Assembly (NCBI RefSeq): GCF_034440735.1
Contig: NZ_CP140098.1
Coordinates: 2,101,501-2,165,500 of the forward strand
Direction of reading: 5' to 3'
Length of the DNA stretch: 64,000 nucleotides
Source of the DNA: Deinococcus sp. AB2017081
GTDB taxonomy: Bacteria > Deinococcota > Deinococci > Deinococcales > Deinococcaceae
Made by a program: the position numbers and the translations under genes. Below, one piece after another: positions 29,732 through 39,376 of the stretch (position 1 is the stretch's first letter; each line of letters starts with the position of its first letter). The notes beneath the pieces were generated by a model. That model saw only the letters and a program-made list of their open reading frames with translations, had not been told where the DNA came from and made no database searches.

Positions 29732-29975
29732 CTGATTACAGGTGTCTGGACGACCGGTGGAGGCTTTCATTAACCCTCTCTTCGTGCCAGGGTTCTGCTC
29801 AACGCCGTGCTGGAAGCTGTTTGCGAGATTCAATCAGGTGTCGGGCTTGCGCCTGAAGTGCCGTCGCTACGCTGGGAGTGACATGGGTGAGGCCTCCTGA
29901 CGGCGTGGCCTCCTGCCCTACATCCGGCCGCTCCGCTGACCGCGCTGGACACGGCCCTGCACTACACTTGCGGGC

Positions 29976-30506
29976 ATGACCACCCACACCGTCCACGTGG
30001 GTCGCGTGACCCGTGACCTGCCCGTCGTTCCTGTCGCGCCCGGGGTCAGCGTGGCCCTGTTCAACATGCTGGGCGACACCGAGGTGACCGAGGAGGCCGG
30101 CCGGGAACTGGCGAAACTGATCCCGGCCGGCGTCGACGTGCTCGTCACCCCGGAAGTCAAGGCCCTGAGTCTGGCCCACGTGATCAGCCGCGAGAGTGGC
30201 AAGCCATACATCGTGATCCGCAAGACGCAGAAGCCGTACATGGTCGACCCGGTGGCGCGCGAGGTCGTGAGCATCACCACCGGCAAGCCGCAGCTGCTGG
30301 TGCTCGACGGCTTCGACGTGGACAAGATCCGGGGCCGCAAGGTCGCCATTGTCGACGACGTGGTGTCCAGCGGCGGCACCCTGCACTCGCTGCGCCAGAT
30401 CATCGAGGAGGTCGGGGGCGAGGTCGCGGCGGTGCTGGCCGTGTTCACCGAGGGCGACGAGCGGCCGGAGGTGACAGCGCTCGGGCACCTGCCGCTGTAC
30501 ACGTGA
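29976..30506 (+). CDS. Phosphoribosyltransferase, Apt-like (paralogue 1)
   Basis: 176 residues, type I phosphoribosyltransferase fold. The PRPP-binding motif [12 protein letters not shown] has both acidic residues (Asp127, Asp128). The hood shows [32 protein letters not shown], as in adenine/xanthine phosphoribosyltransferases, so it probably salvages a purine base. Starts 7 nt after TACACT (29963-29968). Its TGA overlaps the GTG of the second paralogue. Confidence 0.85.
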   Translation: MTTHTVHVGRVTRDLPVVPVAPGVSVALFNMLGDTEVTEEAGRELAKLIPAGVDVLVTPEVKALSLAHVISRESGKPYIVIRKTQKPYMVDPVAREVVSITTGKPQLLVLDGFDVDKIRGRKVAIVDDVVSSGGTLHSLRQIIEEVGGEVAAVLAVFTEGDERPEVTALGHLPLYT

Positions 30507-31048
30507 GCGCCGTGACGTCTGACCTGACCGTCCGGATCGGGGACGTCGAGCGCGTCCTGCCGACGGTGCGCACCGGGAACCTGGGGCGCGTGCCGCTCGT
30601 CGAGTTCATCGGCGATCCGGAGTTCACGAACGCGGCGGCCCAGGCCATGCTCCCGCTGATCCCGGCGGGCACCGAGATCCTGCTGACGGTCGTCACGAAT
30701 GCCCTGCCGCTGACCCATGAACTCAGCGACCGCTCCGGGCTGCCCTACGTGTGCGCCCGCAAGAAGCGCCGCACCTACATGCAGCAGCCGCTGATCCAGG
30801 ACGTGCCCAGCCTGAGCCTGGGCGTGGCCGAGACGCTGTGGCTCGACGGCCCGCACGCGGCAAGACTCCGGGGACGCCAGGTGGCAATCGTGCAGGACGT
30901 GATTGCCAGTGGCGGCACCGCCCGGGCCCTGGCAAAATTCGTCGTGCAGGCGGGCGGCACCGTCAGCGGCTATCTCGCGGCGTTCCGGCAGGGTCAGCCC
31001 CCGCTGGACGTGACCGTCTTGCAGGAACTGCCGCGCCGCGTGCCCTGA
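30503..31048 (+). CDS. Phosphoribosyltransferase paralogue 2, degenerate PRPP motif
   Basis: 181 residues with the same order of elements as the preceding protein ([36 protein letters not shown], then the PRPP loop). The motif reads [12 protein letters not shown]: Gln131 replaces the first of the two acidic residues. That could lower catalysis, so a regulatory or accessory role alongside paralogue 1 is possible. The GTG start overlaps the upstream stop (GTGA), and the two are surely co-translated. Confidence 0.8.
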   Translation: MSAVTSDLTVRIGDVERVLPTVRTGNLGRVPLVEFIGDPEFTNAAAQAMLPLIPAGTEILLTVVTNALPLTHELSDRSGLPYVCARKKRRTYMQQPLIQDVPSLSLGVAETLWLDGPHAARLRGRQVAIVQDVIASGGTARALAKFVVQAGGTVSGYLAAFRQGQPPLDVTVLQELPRRVP

Positions 31049-31068
31049 CGGACTCGGCCGAGGACGGC

Positions 31069-31953
31069 TCAGCTCCGGTGCTGGGCCAGGAGCCCGGGCA
31101 GGTCGTCGGCCAGGCGGCGCATCGGCAGGCCGAAGACTGTCCTGGCCGGCTCGTTCGGGGCGGTGTTGCCGGCCTTGAGCATGGCGTACTGATCCTTCGT
31201 GATCGGAGGATTGGGCAGCACCTGCATCAGCGGTACGGCGAGGTTCATCAGGGCCAGGGGCACGGGCACGATGGGTTTGGTCTTGCCCAGGGCACGCAGT
31301 TCCAGCTCCAGCAGCTGCCGGAACGTGAACTCGTCCGGGCCGGTCAGGGCATAGGTCTCGCCACGGCCTGTGCCGGTTTCCACAGCCCCCGCGAATGCCG
31401 TCGCCACGTCCTGTACGCTCACCGGGCGGAACGGGAACGACCCGTCCCCGATCTGGGGCACGATGGGCGCGGTGCTGACCAGCTCACGCAATACCCGCCC
31501 GAAGAAGTCGTCGCCCGGCCCGAAGATCAGGCTGGGCCGGAAAATGGTGAAGGTCAGCCCGCTGCCCTGCACCAGTGCCTCGGCGCGGCCCTTGGAGGCG
31601 CTGTAGCCGCTGGCGCTCTGTGGATCGGCGCCCAGGGCACTCATGTGGACATAGCGGGCCGTGCGTGGCACGGCGGCCAGAACGTTGCGGGTGCCGTCCA
31701 CGTGGACGCGCTCGAAGGTCTGCGTCCCCTTCTCGACGATGATGCCCACCAGATGCACCACCGCCTCCGGGTCGGCCTGCCCGACGGCCCGCTGCACGCT
31801 GCCGGGATCCGTCACGTCCAGACCCACGGCATGGGCGCCCGCCACGGGGCGGCCCCCCCGGCTGCCGGCCCAGACCTCGTGCCCTCGTTCCAGCAGGGCC
31901 CGGACGACTGCACTGCCCACGAACCCGCTCGCGCCGGTGACCAGAATCCTCAT
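31069..31953 (-). CDS. NAD(P)-binding epimerase/NmrA-like protein (NDUFA9-type)
   Basis: 294 residues, Rossmann fold. [27 protein letters not shown] gives the GxxGxxG site, and [17 protein letters not shown] carries a YxxxK. It resembles the complex-I NDUFA9-like/atypical short-chain group common in cyanobacteria and Deinococcus. The ATG follows the CarH-like gene by 13 nt, so it is likely expressed with that regulator. Reaction unknown. Confidence 0.8.
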   Translation of the reverse strand: MRILVTGASGFVGSAVVRALLERGHEVWAGSRGGRPVAGAHAVGLDVTDPGSVQRAVGQADPEAVVHLVGIIVEKGTQTFERVHVDGTRNVLAAVPRTARYVHMSALGADPQSASGYSASKGRAEALVQGSGLTFTIFRPSLIFGPGDDFFGRVLRELVSTAPIVPQIGDGSFPFRPVSVQDVATAFAGAVETGTGRGETYALTGPDEFTFRQLLELELRALGKTKPIVPVPLALMNLAVPLMQVLPNPPITKDQYAMLKAGNTAPNEPARTVFGLPMRRLADDLPGLLAQHRS

Positions 31954-31966
31954 GCGACCTGTTCCC

Positions 31967-32905
31967 TCATGTGTCCTCCTGCCGGTCGCCACCGGCCCTT
32001 CCCAGTGCCCGGACGATGATGTCGGCGGCCGTCGCCGCGTCGGGCCCGGCGTATGTGCCACGCAGTTCGTCGGCCAGTTCAGGCCATGCATCCACCAGGG
32101 CCCCGCCCAGGAACACCGGGAGCCCGAGGTCGTCCAGGTCGGCACGCTGTGCACGGGTGCCGGGCAGCGCCCAGTCGCCCTGCAGGCCCAGGGCGACGGC
32201 CGCCGCACCGCGCTGCCGGGCGTAGACGCCCAGGTCGCCCAGTGGTGAATCGGCTCCCACGAACGCGACCCGCACGCCCCGGCGGCGCAGCGCCAGGGTC
32301 AACATCATCAGGCCCAGTTCGTGGCGCTCACCCGGTGCACAGGCCGCCACCACCAGCGGGCCCGGCGCCCCCGGCGAATCGGCGGCGTCCATCAGGGCAT
32401 TGAGACGGGAGCGCAGGAACGCCGTCGCCTGGTGCTCGTGCGTGACCGTGATCTCCCCACGCTCCCACCGTGCCCCGATCTCGATCAGGGTCGGCGAGAT
32501 CACCTGGGTCAGCACGTCCTCGACCGGCAGGTGGGCGTGCGCCTCGCCCAGGAGCGCGTGGCCCCTGGCCAGATCGGAGTCCAGCAGCGCGGTCGTGAGG
32601 TCGGCCACGAGCCGCAGGGTATTCGGCCCCGTTCCCGGCGTCACGGGATGCGGGTCGATGCCCGCCAGCGTCAATTCGGCCGCGCGCCCCGCCGACACCC
32701 CCATGAGCAGGTGTGATTGCATGCGGCCGATCTCGGTCACGTCCTCGGGCGAGTACAGGCGGTAGCCGTTGGCGTTGCGAACCGGACGCGGGAAGCCGTA
32801 GCGGCGCTCCCACTGCCGCAGCGTGGTGGCCGGCACCCCGGTGCGGGACTCCACCTCAGACGCGGTGTACATCGCCGTGTGGGTGAGGTCGGAGTGAGGA
32901 TCCAT
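31967..32905 (-). CDS. CarH/LitR-type B12-dependent MerR-family light regulator
   Basis: 312 residues. The MerR-like HTH ([29 protein letters not shown]) is followed by a helix bundle with the Wx9EH light-sensing motif (Trp147 ... Glu157-His158) and a cobalamin-binding domain starting GERHELG, where His195 matches the lower axial ligand. In CarH proteins 5'-deoxyadenosylcobalamin makes the dark repressor tetramer, and light breaks it to release carotenoid genes. It is divergent from two carotenoid-type genes, as in other CarH loci. An alternative start at MYTASEVE (codon 12) is possible. Confidence 0.85.
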   Translation of the reverse strand: MDPHSDLTHTAMYTASEVESRTGVPATTLRQWERRYGFPRPVRNANGYRLYSPEDVTEIGRMQSHLLMGVSAGRAAELTLAGIDPHPVTPGTGPNTLRLVADLTTALLDSDLARGHALLGEAHAHLPVEDVLTQVISPTLIEIGARWERGEITVTHEHQATAFLRSRLNALMDAADSPGAPGPLVVAACAPGERHELGLMMLTLALRRRGVRVAFVGADSPLGDLGVYARQRGAAAVALGLQGDWALPGTRAQRADLDDLGLPVFLGGALVDAWPELADELRGTYAGPDAATAADIIVRALGRAGGDRQEDT

Positions 32906-32937
32906 GTTCCCGTATTGTCGGTCACGTCATGGTCGGG

Positions 32938-32951
32938 GAACGTAAGCGTTC
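32938..32951. promoter_or_regulatory. Palindrome in the CarH-like/UbiA divergent promoter
   Basis: GAACG and CGTTC (32938-32942, 32947-32951) around TAAG. It lies in the 111-bp gap between the two divergent start codons and could be the CarH operator; I cannot match it to a known CarH site. Confidence 0.35.
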
Positions 32952-33016
32952 GTGCCGTGCCGGCGGGGCGCGGGGGCATGTGGCCCGGCGGGAGCGCGAT
33001 TACACTGGCGGTGGTC

Positions 33017-33904
33017 ATGCGCCAGAGCCTCACCCTCCCTGCCACCCTGCCCCTGCGACGTCAGCTGACCGTGTCGCGGCCGGCCCTGTGGATCAACACC
33101 ATCGGGACGCTGGTCACCGGGGTGTGGCTGACGGGGCGGCTGTACACGCTGGATCCGGGGCTGCTGCTGCTCGCGGCGTACCTGACGCTGCCCTTCAACC
33201 TGCTGATCTACGGTCTGAACGACCTGTGGGATCGCGAGGAGGACGCCCGGTCGAGCCGCAAGGGAGGCTGGCAGGGGGCCCGGCTGGCCGAGGTCGAGGC
33301 CGCGCCCCTGCTGCGGGTCACGCTGGCCTGGAACCTGCCGGCCCTCACGGCGCTCGCCCTGATCCTCCCGCCCCGCGCGACGGCCGTGCTGGCCCTCTCC
33401 GCCGCGCTGTTCGCAGCCTACAGCCTGCCGCCCCTGCGCCTGAAGGCCCGCCCAGTCCTCGACGGCCTGAGCAACGTCGCGTACGCGCTGCCGCTGGCGC
33501 TGCCCGCGCTGGCGCTGGGGACACCGGTGCCGTGGCTGCCCCTGCTCGCCCTGATGGCGTACTCGGTGGGCAAGCACGCCTTCGACGCCGCGCAGGACAT
33601 CCCCGCAGACCGCCACGCGGGGACGGCCACGGTCGCCACGACGCTGGGCGTGCGCGGCACGGCCACCTATGCCCTGGCGTGGTTCGCCGTGGCGGCCGCG
33701 CTGCTGTGTCCGGTTTCCATCCTGACCGCACTGGCGCTGGCCCTGACGTGCGGCGGCATGGCGGTGTCGCTGCTGCGTCGGCCCACGCCGGAGCACGCGG
33801 CGCGCCTGTATCCGCTGAGCATCGTCACGCCGTGGATCGTGGGCGCAGTCGCGGGCGTGCCGCTTGTGGCCCTGCTCGTGCGTGGGCCGTGGCCCGGTCC
33901 GTAA
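33017..33904 (+). CDS. UbiA-family prenyltransferase, probable carotenoid elongase
   Basis: 295-residue membrane enzyme with 8-9 segments. Both Asp-rich motifs are present: NDLWDREED (Asn68, Asp69, Asp72, Asp76) and DAAQDIPAD (Asp190, Asp194, Asp198). UbiA members attach prenyl groups to aromatic or carotenoid acceptors; beside a carotenoid desaturase it resembles lycopene elongases. No known Deinococcus pigment strictly needs this step, so the substrate is open. TACACT (33001-33006) lies 10 nt before the ATG; a GTG at 33011 is also in frame. It nearly abuts the next gene. Confidence 0.8.
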   Translation: MRQSLTLPATLPLRRQLTVSRPALWINTIGTLVTGVWLTGRLYTLDPGLLLLAAYLTLPFNLLIYGLNDLWDREEDARSSRKGGWQGARLAEVEAAPLLRVTLAWNLPALTALALILPPRATAVLALSAALFAAYSLPPLRLKARPVLDGLSNVAYALPLALPALALGTPVPWLPLLALMAYSVGKHAFDAAQDIPADRHAGTATVATTLGVRGTATYALAWFAVAAALLCPVSILTALALALTCGGMAVSLLRRPTPEHAARLYPLSIVTPWIVGAVAGVPLVALLVRGPWPGP

Positions 33905-33907
33905 TCC

Positions 33908-35263
33908 GTGGTTAGACCGCGCTCGGTCGGCGTGATCGGGGGCGGACTCGCCGGACTGGCACTCGCGGCGCTGCTCGGTCAGCGGGGGCACCGGGTCACC
34001 GTGTACGACCGCGACCGCGCGGGCGGCAAGCTCCGTCGGGAGACCAGCGCCGGCATGGAGATCGACACCGGCCCCAGCCTGTTCACGCTTCCGGCCGTGT
34101 GGCACACCTTCCTGGCGCGCCTGGGAGAGGCGAACCCGCTGGATCTGCGGCCGCTGCCCGGCGGCCTGGGACTGCACCACACGCCCGCCGGGGCCGTGCC
34201 CCTCCCGGTGCCGGCGGATCACGCGCTGCATGGCGAGTGGCGGCGCTACGTCCAGGCTGTCGCGCCGCTTGCGCCGCACCTGACGACCCTGCTGACCACG
34301 CCGCCGCACCTGACGGATCCGACGTTCCTGCGGGCCTCACGGGCGCTGTTGACAGTCAGTGGGCCGCACCGCTCGGCGGCCGGGTGGGTGCGGGCGCTGC
34401 GGCTGCCGCCGGCCCTGGCGCACGCCATCGCCACCCACGCTCTGAATGCCGGAGTGACGCCGCAGGCCGCGCCGCCGCTGTATGCGATGCTCCCTGCGCT
34501 GGCGGGGCCGGATGTGTCCCGTCCGCGTCACGGTATGGGCCGCGTGCTGGACGTTCTGACGACCTTTGCTCAGGCCCGTGGCGTGACGATCCGCGAGGGC
34601 GTGGAGGTCACCCGCATCAGCGGCACGACCCTCCATCTGAATGGCACTGATGCGGTCTCACACGATCTCGTGGTGAGCGCAGTAGATCCTGGTCGGCTCG
34701 CGGCGCTGCGTGGTCGGCCGGCATCCGGTCCGGTACCGCGCCGCACGGTCAGCGGCATCGCGCTGTACGGCCGCGCGGCCGCCGGACTGGAGCTGCCCCA
34801 CACCAGCGTCGTGACACCCGACGATTTCCGGATGTTCGGGTCGGCCGTGCATGCCGGGGCGCTGCCGGCGTCGACCCTGGCCCTGGTACATCAGGACGGC
34901 CAGCGGCTGGCGGTGCTCCTCACCGCTCCTGCCACCGGCCGCGTGCTTGACGCTACCCATCCGTGGGTGCAGGGACAGATCGAGCACACGGCGCGGGTGC
35001 TGGGCGTGCCCCGGCTATTCGATCCGGCCGCTGCGCCACTTGCCCTGACCCCGGCCCACTACGCGGCGGGTGGACACGCGGGTGGGGCGATCTATGGAGC
35101 GGCGTACCCGCGGTGGCGGGGCGGCCCTCTGCACCCGCAGCCGTACCGCGTGGGCCGGATCGTGTGGCAGGTGGGAACCGGCGTCCATCCGGGCGGCGGG
35201 ATTCCGGCGATCCTGGGCGGCGCCCTGATCGTGGACACGCTGATGGCACAGGACATCCACTAA
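33908..35263 (+). CDS. Carotenoid desaturase (CrtI/CrtD-like FAD enzyme)
   Basis: 451 residues. N-terminal FAD site [29 protein letters not shown], then [24 protein letters not shown] as in phytoene/hydroxyneurosporene desaturases. The C-terminal [21 protein letters not shown] motif is the CrtI-family signature. I lean to a 3',4'-desaturase (CrtD) because the enzyme follows a UbiA gene and Deinococcus has a separate CrtI. GTG start 3 nt after the UbiA stop; co-transcription is likely. Light control by the divergent CarH-like gene is inferred. Confidence 0.8.
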   Translation: MVRPRSVGVIGGGLAGLALAALLGQRGHRVTVYDRDRAGGKLRRETSAGMEIDTGPSLFTLPAVWHTFLARLGEANPLDLRPLPGGLGLHHTPAGAVPLPVPADHALHGEWRRYVQAVAPLAPHLTTLLTTPPHLTDPTFLRASRALLTVSGPHRSAAGWVRALRLPPALAHAIATHALNAGVTPQAAPPLYAMLPALAGPDVSRPRHGMGRVLDVLTTFAQARGVTIREGVEVTRISGTTLHLNGTDAVSHDLVVSAVDPGRLAALRGRPASGPVPRRTVSGIALYGRAAAGLELPHTSVVTPDDFRMFGSAVHAGALPASTLALVHQDGQRLAVLLTAPATGRVLDATHPWVQGQIEHTARVLGVPRLFDPAAAPLALTPAHYAAGGHAGGAIYGAAYPRWRGGPLHPQPYRVGRIVWQVGTGVHPGGGIPAILGGALIVDTLMAQDIH

Positions 35264-35286
35264 AAAACCCCCACACGTGGTGGGGG
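35262..35286 (-). terminator. Rho-independent terminator of the subtilase gene
   Basis: Minus-strand stem CCCCCAC/GTGGGGG with an ACGTG-type loop (35268-35286), then six T residues (35262-35267). It lies 18 nt after the protease stop and also separates it from the convergent desaturase gene. Confidence 0.85.
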
Positions 35287-35304
35287 GCAGGGGAGAGCGT
35301 GTGA

Positions 35305-37035
35305 TCAGTTGCCGGTGATCGCCTTGTACGGATCGACTAGGCCGTAGCCGAAGTTGTTGTCCCGGCCCACCGTCCCGAGATCCTTCGCGGTGCTGGTCAG
35401 CAGGTTCAGGAGCTGCGTGTTGGTCAGGGTGGGCTTGGCGGCCCACACGACGGCGGCGGCAGCCGACACATGCGGGGTCGCCATGCTGGTGCCGTCGAAG
35501 TACTCGTAGTCGGCGCTGGTCACGGCGACCGTACCCGTGGTCGGCAGCTGCCCCAGCAGCGTCTGGCCGTCGGTCTGAAGGATGCCCACCACCGGGATGG
35601 CGTAGGTGTTGGTCAGGCTCATGCCCAGCGGGCCGGCGGCGTTGTTGTAGATCATGACGGCCTTCGCGCCGCTGGCGCTGGCGTTGGCGACCTTCTCCTC
35701 GAAGGTGCAGGTGCCGCGCGAGATCAGGGCGATAGTGCCGGCCAGGGCTGTATTCCGGGTGCTGGTGCCACAGAACTGATTCCCGCCGGCCGTACCGTTG
35801 CCGTCGCCCGCCTTGACGACGCTGCCGCTGAAGGTCACCTTGGCGCTGTTGTCCGCGCCGGTCACGTCGGTGAAGGTCACGCCGCCGCCCGAGGCGCTGG
35901 CCGCCGCGCCCTGGCCGAGCGGCACGCTGCTGAGCACCGCCACGCCGGGGCCGGAGAGATCCACCTGCGTGCCGAAGTTGCTGAAGTCCGCCTTGGCGAG
36001 GTTGCTGTCGACGGCCGCCACACCGACCACGCTGGTGTACGCGGCGGGGTAGGACACGGCCGCGCCGTCGTTCCCGGTCGCCGCGATGATCAGTGCCCCC
36101 TTGTTGTACGCGGCGGTGTAGGCCCGCTGCTCGGTCTGGCTCTTGCTGCCGCCGCCCAGGCTCATGGACACGACCACGCGGTCTTCGGTGCCGCCCTGGG
36201 ACTTGAGCTGCGCCACGCACCAGTTCACGCCGTTGATGATCCCGCTGCTGCTGCCGCTGCCGGTGTCCCCCAGCACGCGGCCCATGTACAGGTCGGCCCC
36301 CGTGGCAACGCCGCCCACGCCGTTCGCGTTCATGCCGGGCTGTACGCCGGCCGCGCCGGTGCCCGCACCGTACTGGGCGAACACCGTGCCGGCCACGTGC
36401 GTGCCGTGGTGTGACACGTCATTCAGGGCGTAGGCATCGCCCCGGTTCGCCTCGCCCGTGAAGTTCCGGAAGCCCTTCAGCTTGCGCTGGAACTCGGGGT
36501 GGTTCCCGTCGATCCCGGTGTCGAGCACGCACACGGCGACCTTCGTGGTGGCCGCGCCGGTGTAGCCGGCAGCCTGCAGGGCCGGCACGCGCAGCGCGTT
36601 GTCGCCCCAGGTGTACTCGCCGCTGGCGCTGTACAGCGCCTGGGTGGTGATGACGCCGCTGGCGGGCTTCGCGGTCACGGTGCCGATGTGCTTGCCGCCC
36701 AGCGCCTTGTGCACGGCCTCCTGCTCGACGTACTCGACCAGGGGGTTGGCGCGCAGTTTCGTCACGGCCGCCGGCGAGAGCTTCACGGCCGCCGCGCTGA
36801 TGTCGGCCCACTGGCTGGTGACGATCCCGCCCGCCGCCGTGATCGCCTGCGCCTGCACGGTGGCCTGCTCGGACAGGCTCTGCGTGCCCAGCGCGTCCTG
36901 CCGGAAGCCCACGAGGTACGCGCCGGTGCCATCGGTGACAGCCGGGGCGCTGGCAGTGGGACTGGCCGTCTGCTGTCCGCAGGCGGCGAGCGTCAGGGCA
37001 AGGGTGGCAGCGAGCAGGGAACGGGTGTACGACAT
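35305..37035 (-). CDS. Subtilisin-like S8 serine peptidase, secreted lipoprotein
   Basis: 576 residues. Start MSYTRSLLAATLALTLAAC has a lipobox (LAAC) at Cys19, so the enzyme is membrane-anchored outside the cytoplasm. An inhibitor-I9-like propeptide covers about 35-115. The triad is Asp172 (LDTGIDGNHP), His213 (HHGTHVAGT) and Ser517 (GTSMATPHVS). A PA domain insert occupies roughly residues 355-475. GAGGAG precedes the ATG at 37035; the frame extending to 37167 lacks a ribosome site. It may cleave extracellular protein for nutrition, feeding the liv and proline pathways, but this is inference. Confidence 0.93.
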   Translation of the reverse strand: MSYTRSLLAATLALTLAACGQQTASPTASAPAVTDGTGAYLVGFRQDALGTQSLSEQATVQAQAITAAGGIVTSQWADISAAAVKLSPAAVTKLRANPLVEYVEQEAVHKALGGKHIGTVTAKPASGVITTQALYSASGEYTWGDNALRVPALQAAGYTGAATTKVAVCVLDTGIDGNHPEFQRKLKGFRNFTGEANRGDAYALNDVSHHGTHVAGTVFAQYGAGTGAAGVQPGMNANGVGGVATGADLYMGRVLGDTGSGSSSGIINGVNWCVAQLKSQGGTEDRVVVSMSLGGGSKSQTEQRAYTAAYNKGALIIAATGNDGAAVSYPAAYTSVVGVAAVDSNLAKADFSNFGTQVDLSGPGVAVLSSVPLGQGAAASASGGGVTFTDVTGADNSAKVTFSGSVVKAGDGNGTAGGNQFCGTSTRNTALAGTIALISRGTCTFEEKVANASASGAKAVMIYNNAAGPLGMSLTNTYAIPVVGILQTDGQTLLGQLPTTGTVAVTSADYEYFDGTSMATPHVSAAAAVVWAAKPTLTNTQLLNLLTSTAKDLGTVGRDNNFGYGLVDPYKAITGN

Positions 37036-37405
37036 CTGGAACTCCTCGGCAGACCATGGCGGGTGGCGTTCCCCAGCGGGTGCGGGGGATGGGCCGGGCT
37101 TCGTGGTGAACGCGCGGATCAGGGTGAAAACAGAATGAAACTTGGGGCGAATGGTAGTGTTCTCCATTCCCCCCGGGGTTCAGCTGTCTAGATGACTCTG
37201 GAGTCAGATCAAGAAACGAGAAATTGGGTCGATACAGGCCACAGAATGGAGGTGGCACGTCCTGTCGATCGCGTCAACCTGTCCAACACGACTTGCCATT
37301 TGGCACAAATTTTCAACACGGACTTTCTGCATGAGCAGTCCATCGCTCGCCTTTCGGGAGGGATCTCATGTCAATCCCCCCGACGGAACGGACGCCCGGC
37401 CTGGC
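37036..37405. other. Intergenic region between subtilase and P5C dehydrogenase
   Basis: No credible gene. A perfect palindrome TGACTC-TG-GAGTCA (37193-37206) lies upstream of the subtilase, flanked on the minus strand by TTGATC and TAGACA at approximately -35/-10 spacing (16 bp). No terminator for the dehydrogenase was recognised. The 37205-37370 part is more AT-rich than its flanks. Confidence 0.55.
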
Positions 37406-38977
37406 CTACCAGCGCTCGGTCACCGTCTTGAGCTGCAGGAAGTTCGCCAGGTAATCCGGCCCGCCCGCCTTGGAGTCCGTGCCGCTCATGTTGTAGCCGC
37501 CGAAGGGCTGCACCCCCACGATCGCCCCGGTGATCTTGCGGTTGAAATACAGGTTCCCCGCCTCGAACTCGCGGCGGGCCTGTTCCAGCCGCGCCCGGTC
37601 GCGCGAGCACACGCCGCCCGTCAGGCCGTACTCGGTGCTGTTCGCGATGTCCAGCGCGTCCTGCCAGTCCCGCGCGCGGATCACCGACACGACCGGCCCG
37701 AAGATCTCCTCCTGCGCCAGCCGCGCGTCCCGCTTCACGTCGCCCACGATGGTCGGCTGCACGTAATAGCCCTGTTTGCCGTTCGCCTTGCCGGGGGCCT
37801 CGCCGCCCAGCAGCACGGTGCCCTCCTTTGGCGCGATCTCCAGGTACCCCTTGATCTTGTCGAAGCTCATCTGGTTCACGACCGCCGTGACGTTCGCGTT
37901 CTCCTCACCCGTACCCACCTTCAGGGCTCTCGTGCGCTCCACGAAGGCGTTCACCACGTCGTCGTACACGCTGTCCACCACGATCAGGCGGCTCATGGCG
38001 CTGCACTTCTGGCCGTTGAAGCCGAAGGCCCCCTGCACGGCCGCCGTCACCGCCACATCCAGATCGGCGGTCTCGTCCACGATCAGGCCGTCCTTGCCGC
38101 CCAGCTCCAGAATCACCTTCTTGATCCACTTCTGGCCCGGCTGCGTCTTCGCGGCCACCTCGTTGATGTGCAGGCCCACCGCGCGGCTTCCCGTGAACGT
38201 GATGAAGCGCGTCCGCGCGTGCGTCGTCAGGTACTCGCCCACCTCTTTCCCCACGCCCGGCAGGAACTGGAGCACCCCGGAGGGCAGCCCCGCCTCCAGC
38301 AGGATGTCCACCATCATGCCCGCGATCAATCCGGAGTCCTCGGCGGGCTTGGCGATCACGCAGTTCCCGGCCACGATGGGCGCGGCGAGCATCCCCAGGA
38401 AGATCGCGCACGGGAAGTTCCACGGGCTGATGCTCACGCCCACGCCCAGCGGCAGGTACATCAGGCCGTTCTCCTCGCCCTCGAACCACGTCGTCTCGGC
38501 CGCGCCGAAGCCCGCGTACTTCATGGCGCTGCGCGCGTAGTACTCCAGGAAATCGATGGCCTCCGCCACCTCCACGTCGGCCTCGGCGTAGTTCTTGCCG
38601 ACCTCGATGCTCATCAGCGCGCACGCCTCCAGCCGGCGGCGCTTCAGGATCGCCGCGGCCTTCAGCAGGATGCGGGCGCGGGCGTCCATGTCCCACGTCT
38701 TCCACGACTCGAACGCCGTCCACGCACCCTGGAGCGCCCGCTCGGCGTCGTCGATGGTCGCCTTGGCCGTCGTGCCCACCACCTCTGACGTGTCACAGGG
38801 GTTCAGCGAGGTCAGCTTCTCGGCGGTGTCGACGCGCTCGCCGTCGATGATCAGCGGGTAGTGCTTCCCGACCAGCTCGGCCCGGACTTTTTTCAGCGCG
38901 GCCTGATATGCCTCAACGTTCTCGGGCAGGGTGAAGTCGATGAAAGCCTGCGGGCGGTAGTCTTGGATTTTCAGCAT
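37406..38977 (-). CDS. pruA: L-glutamate gamma-semialdehyde (P5C) dehydrogenase
   Basis: Second step of proline breakdown: oxidises glutamate semialdehyde to glutamate with NAD+. 523 residues, the length of the bacterial RocA/PruA type. Catalytic Cys325 (GQKCSAM) and general base Glu291 (LELGGKD) are present, with the NAD site [10 protein letters not shown]. It is the last gene of the proline operon, 10 nt downstream of an AT-rich unknown gene. The unusual N-terminus ([20 protein letters not shown]) is typical of the enzyme. Confidence 0.95.
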   Translation of the reverse strand: MLKIQDYRPQAFIDFTLPENVEAYQAALKKVRAELVGKHYPLIIDGERVDTAEKLTSLNPCDTSEVVGTTAKATIDDAERALQGAWTAFESWKTWDMDARARILLKAAAILKRRRLEACALMSIEVGKNYAEADVEVAEAIDFLEYYARSAMKYAGFGAAETTWFEGEENGLMYLPLGVGVSISPWNFPCAIFLGMLAAPIVAGNCVIAKPAEDSGLIAGMMVDILLEAGLPSGVLQFLPGVGKEVGEYLTTHARTRFITFTGSRAVGLHINEVAAKTQPGQKWIKKVILELGGKDGLIVDETADLDVAVTAAVQGAFGFNGQKCSAMSRLIVVDSVYDDVVNAFVERTRALKVGTGEENANVTAVVNQMSFDKIKGYLEIAPKEGTVLLGGEAPGKANGKQGYYVQPTIVGDVKRDARLAQEEIFGPVVSVIRARDWQDALDIANSTEYGLTGGVCSRDRARLEQARREFEAGNLYFNRKITGAIVGVQPFGGYNMSGTDSKAGGPDYLANFLQLKTVTERW

Positions 38978-38987
38978 GATGGTCTCC

Positions 38988-39371
38988 TTATTCCGTGGGG
39001 TGCTTCGTTTGATCCAGAATCACGTTCACTCTCCGGCTTACGCTGTTATTTCCCGTCTGTGAGGCTTTTAGAAGCAAATCCTGTGGGATTCCTTGCTGTC
39101 CGATAAGCTCATGCAGCATTGACGACCGGAGGGCCAAATCTTCTTCTGAGAAAGCCAGTTCGAACAGTTTTTCCAGTTGCACATCAGTGCTATTCGTCTG
39201 ACGATCCAATGCAGATTTGAATAACTTCCATCTGTAATGTTCAGTATTCTTGTCATCTGATGACAGGAAGAGCCCGTACGCGGATACAATCTTTGCATCC
39301 CCAACAACGTTCACCCACTCATCGGTCAAATCGAGATCTTGCAAGGCGTCTTGTAGGGAACTTGATGCCAT
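38988..39371 (-). CDS. AT-rich hypothetical protein inside the proline operon
   Basis: 127 residues with no family I can name. It is acidic-to-neutral and helix-rich, with repeated Leu-Glu/Asp patterns ([21 protein letters not shown] ... [24 protein letters not shown]). By eye its GC content is near 47%, far below its neighbours at about 65-70%, so horizontal acquisition is likely. Yet it sits 5 nt after PRODH and 10 nt before P5CDH, as if inserted into the operon without disrupting it. I see no membrane helix or signal peptide. It could be an immunity or regulatory protein, but that is speculation. Confidence 0.75.
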   Translation of the reverse strand: MASSSLQDALQDLDLTDEWVNVVGDAKIVSAYGLFLSSDDKNTEHYRWKLFKSALDRQTNSTDVQLEKLFELAFSEEDLALRSSMLHELIGQQGIPQDLLLKASQTGNNSVSRRVNVILDQTKHPTE

Positions 39372-39376
39372 TCCTG

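Noticed and set aside
37192..37431. Short plus-strand frame between subtilase and P5C dehydrogenase
   Set aside because: It overlaps the 3' end of the dehydrogenase gene, has no ribosome site and no recognisable protein pattern.
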